Translations under genes and position numbers: made by a program | The notes under the pieces: generated by a model | What the model was told of the DNA's origin: nothing | What the model saw: the letters and a program-made list of their open reading frames with translations, nothing else | Database searches by the model: none | NCBI GenBank assembly: GCA_026706025.1 | Contig: JAPOZO010000020.1 | Span: forward strand, 111,064 to 175,063 | Length of the DNA: 64,000 nucleotides | Direction of reading: 5' to 3' | Source of the DNA: Candidatus Poribacteria bacterium | GTDB lineage: Bacteria; Poribacteria; WGA-4E; WGA-3G | Part shown: piece by piece, positions 25,837 to 33,970 of the stretch | Layout of the letters: every line of letters starts with the position of its first letter | Numbering within the stretch: the first letter of the stretch is position 1

Positions 25837-26154
25837 ATGACAATTCTTAATGAGATCCGAAGGAAAATAAGAAATGGACAGTTTGAGTTCTCACAACATG
25901 CTACGGATCAAAGTATTATTCGTCAGATCCGGGTGCAAGAAATTCGTGAAGTTATTGAACAGTGTGAAATAATTGAAGATTACCCGAATGATAAATACGG
26001 TCCGAGTTGCCTAATTTTGGGATTTACGCGATCAAGAAGACCTCTGCACATTCAGTGTAGTTATCCATCAAGACCCCTAGTCAAGATTATAACTTTATAC
26101 GAACCAGACCCATTACGATGGACCAATTTCAAATTGAGAGGAAAAAATGTCTAA
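25837..26154 (+). CDS. DUF4258-domain protein, possible toxin
   Basis: A 105-residue protein with the DUF4258 pattern: an N-terminal helix pair (FEFSQHATDQSIIRQI), EIREVIEQCEIIEDYP, then LHIQCSYPSRPLVKIITLYEPDPLRW. The family resembles RelE/MqsR-type mRNA interferase folds and is often encoded beside a YgiT-type protein, as here. It overlaps the next gene by 8 bp, indicating translational coupling. Toxic activity is inferred from arrangement only. Confidence 0.75.
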   Translation: MTILNEIRRKIRNGQFEFSQHATDQSIIRQIRVQEIREVIEQCEIIEDYPNDKYGPSCLILGFTRSRRPLHIQCSYPSRPLVKIITLYEPDPLRWTNFKLRGKNV

Positions 26155-26395
26155 CAAAGCAGTTTGGAATGAAACCTTAATTGAGAAGAATGTGACGTAC
26201 TCTATTGAATTGAACGGACGGTTCTTTTTAATTGAAAATGTTCCGGCTCGAGTCAACATTGAGACAGGAGAACAACACTTTTCTCCAGAGACTGTTGAAC
26301 GCTTACATCAAGCAGTATGGGAACAGTGCCAGCCTGTTCGGACCATCCAAACTCCTGTATATGAGTATACTGACCTACCCTTTGAAACGGATTAA
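26147..26395 (+). CDS. YgiT-like small protein lacking zinc-finger cysteines, possible antitoxin
   Basis: An 82-residue protein overlapping the DUF4258 gene by 8 bp. The core IELNGRFFLIENVPARVNIETGEQHFSPETVERL follows the YgiT/MqsA N-terminal zinc-binding domain, but the expected cysteine pairs are absent (for example VCxxCG is VNIETG). No helix-turn-helix domain follows, so DNA binding is not supported. Its stop codon lies inside a duplicated alcohol dehydrogenase tail, so the C-terminus may have been trimmed or replaced. Confidence 0.65.
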   Translation: MSNKAVWNETLIEKNVTYSIELNGRFFLIENVPARVNIETGEQHFSPETVERLHQAVWEQCQPVRTIQTPVYEYTDLPFETD

Positions 26396-26456
26396 CAATG
26401 CCTTTGAAACATTGACAAAGGGTGAAGGCGCATGGAGCGTGCTTGATTTGACGTAA
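26364..26456 (+). pseudogene. Duplicated 3' end of an alcohol dehydrogenase gene
   Basis: In one frame this encodes TYPLKRINNAFETLTKGEG followed by AWSVLDLT and a stop, against TYPLEGINDAFEALAKGEV and ARSVLDLT at the end of the intact enzyme (25675-25755). There is no start or upstream remainder of the gene. Together with the intact copy it brackets the DUF4258/YgiT-like pair, as if the pair had entered near the 3' end of the gene. Confidence 0.75.
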
Positions 26457-26475
26457 TAAATGTAGGCAGAGCAAG

Positions 26476-26667
26476 TTACATTGACTCCATCACGAAGCGA
26501 ACCTCGTGTCCATCAAGGATAAGAAAAATATCGAATTCCAATTCAGCATCCAAGGACTGTTTCACCGCATCAACGGCCTCGCGAACGAGCGGGGCAACTT
26601 TTGACGCGAGTTCCAACGGCGATAAGTCTGTGATAAAATCTAATTCTACTTCCAATCTACGTTTCAT
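26476..26667 (-). CDS. Small hypothetical protein
   Basis: A 63-residue acidic protein (LELASKVAPLVREAVDAVK, then ELEFDIFLILDGHEVRFV) with a plausible helix followed by two strands. I do not recognise a family. The ribosome-binding site is weak and no co-transcribed neighbour exists. It might be a small antitoxin-like or regulatory protein, but coding status itself is uncertain. Confidence 0.4.
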   Translation of the reverse strand: MKRRLEVELDFITDLSPLELASKVAPLVREAVDAVKQSLDAELEFDIFLILDGHEVRFVMESM

Positions 26668-26803
26668 TTGATTATTTTAACCTCGCTGTCATTATAGTCT
26701 ATCGTCTCTCCAATTTTTACACGCGTACTCCGAAACTTTACTCAAACTCCTAATCTAACTGTCTACTACATTTTCCCATGTAATCTGAACTTTATAAAAA
26801 TGG

Positions 26804-27613
26804 TTAGGCAAGAATACGTTCCATACGTTCACGAACCCACGTCTTGTGCTCAGGATGTGTGTGAATATAGAAGGTCCCCGTCTGAATAGCGTTATAGACA
26901 TGCTCTGCAACCTCAGTAGGTAACAGCCCCGCCTCCATCTCGGTGCGGACATTCCGTGAACCGCCAATAGTTTCCTGACGTGGTGGTGTCTCTGTCTCTG
27001 GATTTTGCAATGCATCTGGACGGTTTCGAGAGGACTCCAGAATTCCAGTGCGAACCCAACCCGGACAAAGAATATGCACCTGAATATTCGCCTCTTTCTG
27101 TTTCAATTCATCGGCGAGCGTCTCCGAAAGCACCACGACACCGTGTTTGCTCACCTTATAGATGCCTTCACCACTACCGCCCACTAAACCCAAAATGGAT
27201 GCAGTATTCACAATATGACACGCGTCGTCTTGTGCGAGCATACGCGGCACAAACGCGCGAATACCGTGAATCACACCCCACAGGTTAACACCCAACACCC
27301 ACTCCCAATCGGCAAGGGTATGCTCCCAGATCGGACGACTACAGACAACACCAGCATTGTTACAGAGAATATGCACCGCACCGAAAACATCCACCGTCTG
27401 TTCTGCAAGATTCTCGACCTCGTCAGCATTTGAGACATCTGTTTTCACAGCCAAAACGGTTGCACCTTCAGCCTTTAAGTCCGTCTCAAGATTAACTAAC
27501 GCTCTCTCTTCGACATCAGCGAGAACGACCCTCATGCCTTCCGCTGCGAACCGTTCCGCCAATCCTCTTCCGATACCACTCGCTGCGCCCGTAATAACGG
27601 CAACCTTTTGCAT
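26804..27613 (-). CDS. Short-chain dehydrogenase/reductase
   Basis: A 269-residue classical SDR. TGAASGIG binds the cofactor, ADVEE suggests NAD preference, NNAG is the structural motif, and the catalytic set is Ser in VNTASILG with YKVSK (Tyr and Lys). The C-terminal segment after CPGWVRTGILESS is extended and likely forms the substrate lid. The substrate is unknown. The gene is 5 bp from the upstream DUF169 gene on the same strand, so they form an operon. Confidence 0.9.
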   Translation of the reverse strand: MQKVAVITGAASGIGRGLAERFAAEGMRVVLADVEERALVNLETDLKAEGATVLAVKTDVSNADEVENLAEQTVDVFGAVHILCNNAGVVCSRPIWEHTLADWEWVLGVNLWGVIHGIRAFVPRMLAQDDACHIVNTASILGLVGGSGEGIYKVSKHGVVVLSETLADELKQKEANIQVHILCPGWVRTGILESSRNRPDALQNPETETPPRQETIGGSRNVRTEMEAGLLPTEVAEHVYNAIQTGTFYIHTHPEHKTWVRERMERILA

Positions 27614-27618
27614 GACTC

Positions 27619-28305
27619 TTAAATCCCTGCTTGGCGTTGCTGGTGATATTCCTCTAACGCACGATTCGCATTTACAATCGTCTCCAACTTTTCGACGAGC
27701 GCGTCAATGTGTTCACCGGGGAAAGCGAAATAGAAGTCATCGTCGGAGAGTGCAGTATACACACGGTTACCGATACATCCCAAACTGCTCACGCTCCCGC
27801 CACCTTGTATGACAGCGGGAATAACTGCACACGTCGGTCTACCCATAACCCCGTTCTCAGTACCAATGCCAGCAGCGGTCGCTGCTTCTGTTAGAAGCAT
27901 CATCTGTCTCGGTGTGCCGGAGATGATAACGACATCAGGCGTGTCAGTGGCATCCGCTAAAGGAGAATAGACAGCACTCTGAAACGGATCTTCGTGTCGA
28001 GGTATGCCCGGGACCTCTTCCATAGCGATATAACCGAGTTCTCCCATCAGTCCGAGCGTGTTTTCGAGTTCCTTCATCTGTGCATCCGGGAGTTCAACAT
28101 TGTGTGTATAACACCCGATTGGACAGTTGTAGTGGTCGGAGGCTTCGGTATAGAAAGTTTTGCCTTCCGCTGCGCGTCGCCAATAGGTACAACCGGAGGC
28201 TTCGACCTTTTCTGTCCGGGAAACACCCTCTGGTTTCGCATCGTGAAAAGTTACCGCGATAGGGGCGGTTTCCAAATTGAGTAATTGTTGTAATTGTTCC
28301 GGCAT
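27619..28305 (-). CDS. DUF169 family protein
   Basis: A 228-residue protein with DUF169 features: the opening APIAVTFHDAKPEGV, conserved cysteines in ASGCTYWRRAAEG and HYNCPIGCYTHN, and GRPTCAVIPAVIQGGGSVSSLGCIGNR near the C-terminus. The conserved Cys suggests metal or cofactor binding, but the biochemical role is not known to me. First gene of a two-gene operon with the SDR; RBS AGGAGA is 5-10 nt before the ATG. Confidence 0.85.
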   Translation of the reverse strand: MPEQLQQLLNLETAPIAVTFHDAKPEGVSRTEKVEASGCTYWRRAAEGKTFYTEASDHYNCPIGCYTHNVELPDAQMKELENTLGLMGELGYIAMEEVPGIPRHEDPFQSAVYSPLADATDTPDVVIISGTPRQMMLLTEAATAAGIGTENGVMGRPTCAVIPAVIQGGGSVSSLGCIGNRVYTALSDDDFYFAFPGEHIDALVEKLETIVNANRALEEYHQQRQAGI

Positions 28306-28516
28306 AGTTCTCCTTTATAGCCAAAATCCTAAAGTAAAAACAGATAGTTTATTAGACCTGAAATATCTCATAGAGTGTTTATTCTATCACCAAAATCGGT
28401 TATTGACAACAGAATAACTGCGTGTTTTCATAGTAAAACCCGAAAAATATAAATTCCAATAAATGCCATAAACTCAGACCACAACTATGTTTAAGAGGAA
28501 TTTTCACTCAACGTTT

Positions 28517-28534
28517 TTTCATAGTACTATGAAA
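28517..28534. promoter_or_regulatory. 18-bp perfect palindrome upstream of the DUF169/SDR operon
   Basis: TTTCATAGTACTATGAAA is an exact palindrome, about 210 bp upstream of the DUF169 ATG and 55 bp beyond the extended end of the radical SAM gene. A half-like sequence (TTTTCATAGTAAAA) occurs near 28425. It may be an operator for a dimeric regulator; no such regulator gene is adjacent. Confidence 0.35.
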
Positions 28535-28588
28535 TTTTTATGTGAAACCTGATTGGGTGGTCCGGCCAATCGGAGCAAAACGCAATCG

Positions 28589-30067
28589 TTAAAAAAATTG
28601 GATTGGGGCAAACTGCCCTTCTGTGGGTTCTGCTCAGCAGAACCATGCTTCAGTAATCCGTGGTGCGGGTTGATGTACACCTCTACTCTGTTTCGGTGAA
28701 GGTTGACTCCGCATATCCGCAGCGAGGGACCATATCCGATAAAAGGTCTCTAAGGTATCCGCACCGGCACGCGCGTCGTTTTCAACAAGGGCATTGACCG
28801 TTTTATGAAGTTCATCCATCCGTGCATCCGGATGTACCCATGTATAACTGAAAGCGGCTTCATCAAGGGTGAGTGGAAGTGCTTTTGTCTCAGGGCGGTT
28901 GCGTAGGTATGAACCCGGCGGAATTAACAATCGAACGGCATACTGCACGGGATCCACGTGATACACAAGACGATGCGTATCAACAAACTGGAATATCTCA
29001 AGATAATCATCTAAGGTTGTCCACGGCGTAAACGGCACCCACGTCGGACGGAGTGCGATACCGGTCCCCTGAACGATGTCAATTGCGGTTTCGACATCAG
29101 CACGCGTGTGATGCTTCTCCAAAATCGTTAATACTGTGTCACTCAGTGATTCGACGGCAGAGATAACAAACCTGCATCCGAGTTGTGCGAATTCTGGGAA
29201 ATGCTTTCTATGCTTCAGAATATGCTCAACCTTCGTCGTGAAATCGAAGGTAAGATTTGGATACGCTTCATGCATCGTACGGAGGATGCGAAGTCCGTGC
29301 ATCGGTCCGTTGAGGAAATCCGGATCCCCGAACGTAATATGCATTGCACCTTCAGCCACTTGTTTCTGAATCTCGTCCAGCACTATTTCCCGGTTCACAG
29401 CAAAAAACTTACCTTTATAAACAGGCGGTATAGGACAGTGTGTGCAGAGGTGCTTGCACCCGTGTGTTGTTTCCGTATACCCGACAGTCCGCACCTCGTC
29501 TTTATCCTCAAATTGGGCATACTCCTCTAACGGCGGCAGTTTCGCAGTATAGAAATCAGTCTTCTGTGTCTCAACCTGCTTTCCCTCCACAAGAGATTGC
29601 ACCAACGCAACGAGTTGCGTTGAAGTGTCCGTAGCCTGCCCCCCTGATGACGCATCCCTAACTTGCCCCCCTGATAAGGGGGGTTGGGGGGTTACTGAAG
29701 ACGGAAGGCAAAAATCGACACCGTGTGATAGCAGATAGTCAGCGTTGAGTGTCGCATAAAGTCCGTACATACATATAGAGACCTCCGGGTTGATTTGCCG
29801 GATACGGTGCAAAAGATGAACACCAAGCCGCAGTGCTGTGTGCATCGGGACTGAGATGCCGATAAACCGGGCGCGTTTGACTTTTTCAGCATCCAGAGGC
29901 TCAACAGCAATATCAGTTATGTCAGGGGCAAATCCTGCTGCCTCAAGGGCGTGGAGTGGACGCGTAAGTCCTGCGGGTCGGTGTCCGAGTTCGTAGCAGG
30001 AGATTAAAAGGATTACGCCAGGGGTGTTCATCGCTGAGGATATCCGCGCTTCGGTTTTCATGTCCAA
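28589..30067 (-). CDS. Radical SAM selenoprotein with C-U-A-E-P tail (B12-binding-like N-terminus)
   Basis: Conventional translation stops after WFC at TGA 28634-28636, but the frame continues A-E-P and 11 more residues to TAA at 28589. This matches the CUAEP/CCAEP-tail radical SAM family, in which U is selenocysteine, so I read the TGA as Sec: 492 residues in all. Residues 15-120 are a Rossmann-like B12-binding-type domain (GVILLISCYELGHRPAGL, RFIGISVPMHTAL). The radical SAM cluster is CKHLCTHCP at about 212-220 (CxxxCxxC), with FGDPDFLNGP and AVESLSD downstream. A repeat-derived low-complexity insert lies between the domains near residues 125-150. A SECIS-like hairpin follows the UGA. The reaction is unknown; such a Sec tail might bind metal or act in redox. 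Sec machinery genes are not in the window. Confidence 0.85.
28605..28636 (-). promoter_or_regulatory. UGA selenocysteine codon and bacterial SECIS-like hairpin
   Basis: On the minus strand UGA is followed after 15 nt by GGGCA-GUU-UGCCC, a 5-bp stem with GU in the apical loop at about +21, within the distance expected for bacterial SECIS elements. The UGA itself also sits between GGTTCTGC and GCAGAACC, an 8-bp perfect inverted repeat. Confidence 0.6.
29641..29700. repeat. GC-rich hairpin repeat inserted in the radical SAM coding sequence
   Basis: On the + strand TTGCCCCCCTGATAAGGGGGG contains CCCCCC/GGGGGG arms; a second partial unit (TGCCCCCCTGATGACG) lies 30 bp upstream. It is read in frame as a Pro/Gly/Ser-rich linker (QPPLSGGQVRD, SSGGQATDTST) between the two enzyme domains. 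Confidence 0.65.
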
Positions 30068-30751
30068 TAGACTAACATATAATCACGGAATTTGCAACGG
30101 AATGTTGGATGCAGGATAGGGTTATTTAGTTTTCCGTTTTTTATTCAAATTTTGAAAATCCAGACTCGATACATCTATTATCCACCCACCTATAAACTCT
30201 TAAAAATTTTTACCCATTCCTCAAAATTTTTTGGTAAACGCTAAAATTATTTCTCAACCTGTGAAGATATACTTCTTGATACCATCCTTGATTCACCTAA
30301 TGTCCGCGGTGTTTTACAATGGATTATTGACATTGGCACATTTCTTGCACATATTCTTACGGAGACGGTATTGTCTCAATAATGGTATTAGTTTCCTATT
30401 TTGCAGTTCCCGATAGGCACGGGAAACCTCGGCAAACAAAGTCGCATTGGGGGAAGTGCGCGAAAGATATTGGCTATCCTTCAAAATTTGTTGGATCGCG
30501 ACGTAGGCGCGCACAAAAATTGGGCTGGAATAAAAAAGTGTTGTAATTTATTTTCTTTTTTGCTATATTACCTTTTGGCATCCGTAAAAACCCTCTATAG
30601 GTGGTTCGGCGAGTGTGCAAGACTCCCGAACCGCGGCACTGCCAACCAGGATTGCCAGTGCATGTTTAATTATATCATATATCTCGTTTGATGTCTCTGA
30701 TATTTTAAGCAGCCTCGTAATTTTTACTTGATTTTTCTCGGAGAATCATGT
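30068..30751. other. 684-bp intergenic region without a supported gene
   Basis: AT-rich stretches at 30110-30250 and 30540-30740. Open frames here are short, have no RBS and show no recognisable protein pattern. GTGTGCAAGACTCCCGAACC near 30612 begins a GC-rich patch that I cannot identify. Near its end GGAG at 30740 serves the broken gene that follows. Confidence 0.5.
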
Positions 30752-31109
30752 ATGATTGCGAATGGACGTTGGAGACGGATTACCGAAGTAGTTCCTGCTA
30801 CCTCCCGTCTCCGCCCTCTGGCAATTGGGTATGCGTCTGAGAAGACAACGTCCAAACACCCCAATTTTTCTGGTTTTCTGATAGTGGCTCTATACTTTAC
30901 AGTCGCTTGCTGCGTCCTGGTTTCGTTGGCGATGCGCTCCGGATTGGCGCGTGAAAGAATTCATTTTTTTTCCGAGTATCTTACCCGGAGTCGTTGTAGC
31001 TCGAAAGTCCCAACTGTCTTCTCCTGCAGCACGACTTATCGGCAAATCGCCAGAATATGTAGAGACTTACAGACAAGCTTACAAAGCAAAAGTCAAAATC
31101 TTTAACTAA
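30752..31109 (+). pseudogene. Frameshifted small membrane protein gene
   Basis: ATG 30752 follows GGAG by 8 nt. Frame one encodes a basic N-terminus and one membrane segment (FLIVALYFTVACCVLVSLAM) up to RIHFF. At the run of eight T (30964-30971) the sensible sequence moves to another frame: PSILPGVVVARKSQ, SSPAARLIGKSPEYVETY and QAYKAKVKIFN, ending at TAA 31107-31109. One fewer T would join the two parts into a single protein of about 118 residues. It may be a pseudogene, an assembly error or a phase-variable gene. Confidence 0.45.
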
Positions 31110-31198
31110 GCACTGCTGTTCTGGGTGGCATCGTGAGATGTATCTCAATCCGCATAATGGGTGGTTTCTTGAGTGATCCATCAGGTTTTTGAGGAAGA

Positions 31199-31750
31199 AT
31201 GAAAATTATAGAGCATTTCTTGCCACACCGTCCTCCAGTTCTGATGGTTGAATCAATTATTGATTACGTGGGGGGTGATGTACCTACTCTTAACGCCGAG
31301 TACCTTATTCGAGGGTCGGAACCCGTGTTTTCAGGTGCCGAACAACCGTTGTACTGGCCGTCGGTATATATTATTGAGGGGTTAGGGCAAAGTTGTACCC
31401 TCATGAGTTTCTTATGGGCATGTGAGCGTAGTGGTACAGCGAAAAAATTGGAATCGGAAAATGTGAATCCTGCCTTAATGAATCTAGCGGATGCCAGCAA
31501 CGATGACATCTTAAAACGATTTTTAAGGTTTCTTGAAGAAGATACAATGAAAGAGGTTCCCCAAATAGGAATGTTAGCTTCGGTAGACGTTGAGGTCACC
31601 GGTCAGGTCCGATCGGGTGAATTGCTTCGATATAGAGTAAAACAGACGCGTATGTTCGGAGCGTTGATACATTATGCCGTACAAGCTTCTGTTGAAACAC
31701 GGGTAATTGCTCAGGGCACCTTAGTAGGTGCGGCATTTGGAGGCAGTTGA
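31199..31750 (+). CDS. FabA/FabZ-like hot-dog dehydratase, catalytic His missing
   Basis: A 183-residue hot-dog protein. The start EHFLPHRPPVLMVESI matches FabZ, and SEPVFSGAEQ with VYIIEGLGQ matches the active-site strand and helix, but the FabZ GHFP histidine motif is replaced by GAEQ. The helix Glu is present. An insert of about 40 residues follows the central helix. It is probably a non-catalytic or altered partner of the intact FabZ-like protein at 34985. Its stop overlaps the start of the next gene (TGATG). Confidence 0.85.
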   Translation: MKIIEHFLPHRPPVLMVESIIDYVGGDVPTLNAEYLIRGSEPVFSGAEQPLYWPSVYIIEGLGQSCTLMSFLWACERSGTAKKLESENVNPALMNLADASNDDILKRFLRFLEEDTMKEVPQIGMLASVDVEVTGQVRSGELLRYRVKQTRMFGALIHYAVQASVETRVIAQGTLVGAAFGGS

Positions 31751-33678
31751 TGAAAGTTGTGATTACAGGTGTTGGGGCGCACTGTGCCTTGGGCGAAAAT
31801 ACGGAGATGCTTTGGGAAGCTATAGAAGAAGGTCAGAGCGGTATTGCCCCGATCAATCACTTTAACGCTGATGGGTTTGATACTCAGTTAGGAGCGATGA
31901 TTTCTTCAAGTAGCCCCTGCGATGCCGACTTACAAACTGCCGTGGTTTATGGACGTGCCGCCGCTGCCGAAGCCCTCAAAAATGCTGGTATTGTTGATCC
32001 GAGTCGTGTTGCCTTGGTGCTTGGAACATGTAATGGATTGGGGAGGAAAGAGATACACGCTATAAGTGTTGATCTTGTAAATTGCCTGAAGCTTGGTGGT
32101 CCATCGATTACGGTTTCTACTGCTTGTGCATCATCGACGCATGCGATAGGGTTTGCAGCGGATATGGTGCGACGGGGCGTGGTAGAGTATGTTCTCACGG
32201 GGGGTGTGGATCAGCTCTACCCTGAAATTTTCGCTGGCTTTCAGAGCCTCGGCCTCTTATCGAAAACGCCTTGTGCTCCATTCAGCACAGTTATTGGAAC
32301 AACGCTCGGTGAGGGCGCTGCGTTTCTGCTCCTCGAATCCGAATCCTCCGCCAACGCGCGGGATGTCGCTCCCTTGGCTGAGTGCATGGGATATGGATTC
32401 TCCGCGGATGCTTTCCATGATACAACGCCGGATCCTTCTGGTTTCGGGATTGCGAGCGCACTCTCTACTGCGGTGGCGGATGCGGGGCTTACCCCTGAAT
32501 CTATTGATTATCTGAATGCCCACGGCACGGGTACAGCCCCAAACGATGCGGCGGAATGGCGGGGAATCCAGTCTGTCTTCGGTGATTACGCGGACCAATT
32601 ACCTGTCAGTTCAAGCAAGAGTTTCCTCGGGCATGCCCAAGGTGCTGCCGGTGCGCTTGAGGCTGTGGTTACGTTGTTGGCGATGACACACGCCGTTGTT
32701 CCACCCACCCTCAATTTTACCGAACCGCGTCCGAATTCGCCAACAGATCCTGTCGCTTCGAGAAAGCCGAGGACTCACGTCACACAGCACTCAGTATGTG
32801 CCAATGCTGCGTTTGGAGGGCTCAACGCCGCTTTAGTTTTTGGACAGCCCAATGGCGTGTTGGTGCCTCGAAGAAAACTGCCGCGTCCCATTGGGATCAT
32901 CGATGCGAGTATGGTTAAGGATTGCCACCAGATTCACCAGTACGTGCCACGCACCGAACTGCGGGGGTTAGATCCTACAGCGCGCTTTCTTGCCAGTGCT
33001 GTCGCGAATACCTTGACAGCTGCCCGGCTGAGACTGCGTTCATCAGACTGTGAAGGCATCGGAATTTTCGTCGGTCAGAACCGTCCTTCCGTGGAGAGTC
33101 TCCAAGCCTTTCAGAAAAGTGTTGAGGCACGCGGATTCGCACAACCCTCGGCATCCGCCTTCACACGAATGGCGTGTAGTTACGCGACAGGTGCTTGTTG
33201 TAGGCTTTTTGGTTTGAAAGGCCCTGCGGCAACCTTATCAACAGGGCGAGATAGTGGGCTGACAGCTCTTGTTCTCGCTGCGGACCATCTTGCTTGGCGG
33301 GACGATGTCGGTGCTTTACTCGCAGCGGCAGTTGATGAACCGTATGAGGGCGATGACTTTGATTATGATCACGGTGCCGCCAGTATCCTGCTTAAGGCAG
33401 GCACCTCGGACGCTCCTGTTCATCTTGCGAGTTGGGCACTCGCAACCGATTCTGAAGGTGCCGTTGAACGCGCCCTGGCGAAAGTCTCTCTCAACCGTGA
33501 AGAAGTTGTACCAATAGTTGTGCCGGGACCCCCTACTGTTACAGGACTTTGGGCAGTTACTGCAGCTGTAGATGCCCTAAGACAGGGTGAACCGGGCCCC
33601 TTCCTCATTAGTAACCGAGGGGACGGGTCTGCGGGGGCAGCAATTATTTTGCAAATGGAGAATGGACATGCAAGCTGA
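31750..33678 (+). CDS. Beta-ketoacyl synthase fused to a degenerate second KS-like domain
   Basis: A 642-residue protein starting at ATG 31750 (TGATG overlap). Residues 1-365 are a complete KS: Cys126 in VSTACASS, His258 in NAHGTGT, Lys290 and His295 in SKSFLGHAQG. Residues 380-640 resemble a second, shortened KS: GPAATLSTGRDSG aligns with the nucleophile loop but has Arg500 where Cys would be, and the His motifs are absent. This is like the KS/chain-length-factor pairs of type II polyketide synthases, here on one chain. Condenses acyl units on the ACP encoded next. Confidence 0.88.
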   Translation: MKVVITGVGAHCALGENTEMLWEAIEEGQSGIAPINHFNADGFDTQLGAMISSSSPCDADLQTAVVYGRAAAAEALKNAGIVDPSRVALVLGTCNGLGRKEIHAISVDLVNCLKLGGPSITVSTACASSTHAIGFAADMVRRGVVEYVLTGGVDQLYPEIFAGFQSLGLLSKTPCAPFSTVIGTTLGEGAAFLLLESESSANARDVAPLAECMGYGFSADAFHDTTPDPSGFGIASALSTAVADAGLTPESIDYLNAHGTGTAPNDAAEWRGIQSVFGDYADQLPVSSSKSFLGHAQGAAGALEAVVTLLAMTHAVVPPTLNFTEPRPNSPTDPVASRKPRTHVTQHSVCANAAFGGLNAALVFGQPNGVLVPRRKLPRPIGIIDASMVKDCHQIHQYVPRTELRGLDPTARFLASAVANTLTAARLRLRSSDCEGIGIFVGQNRPSVESLQAFQKSVEARGFAQPSASAFTRMACSYATGACCRLFGLKGPAATLSTGRDSGLTALVLAADHLAWRDDVGALLAAAVDEPYEGDDFDYDHGAASILLKAGTSDAPVHLASWALATDSEGAVERALAKVSLNREEVVPIVVPGPPTVTGLWAVTAAVDALRQGEPGPFLISNRGDGSAGAAIILQMENGHAS

Positions 33679-33970
33679 ACTTAAAGCGAAAATTAAACAA
33701 CGCGAAAACACGTATAATCGCGTGACTGAACTGCTGATCTCTTATCTGGCGTTGGATATTTCCAGCGAGCACTTGGATCCAGATACGCCGCTCTTTGGTG
33801 TTGGACTGGAACTTGACTCTATAGATGCTATCGAAATCATTATAAGTTTGGAATCGGAATTCGGGATCGTTTTAGACGACGGAGAAAGCGCGTCCTTTTT
33901 ACGGACCATCAATTCACTTGTCGATGAGGTGATGAATCGAAAGGAGGTTGAACTTGATGAAAGGAACTGA
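33668..33970 (+). CDS. Acyl carrier protein
   Basis: A 100-residue acidic carrier protein. The ATG at 33668 is chosen for the GGAG 7 nt upstream; it overlaps the KS gene by 11 bp. FGVGLELDSIDAIEI carries the phosphopantetheine attachment Ser51 in a DSI motif. A four-helix layout is visible (ELLISYLALD, AIEIIISLE, INSLVDEVMN). It delivers growing acyl chains to the KS, dehydratases and reductase of this operon. Confidence 0.92.
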   Translation: MQAELKAKIKQRENTYNRVTELLISYLALDISSEHLDPDTPLFGVGLELDSIDAIEIIISLESEFGIVLDDGESASFLRTINSLVDEVMNRKEVELDERN

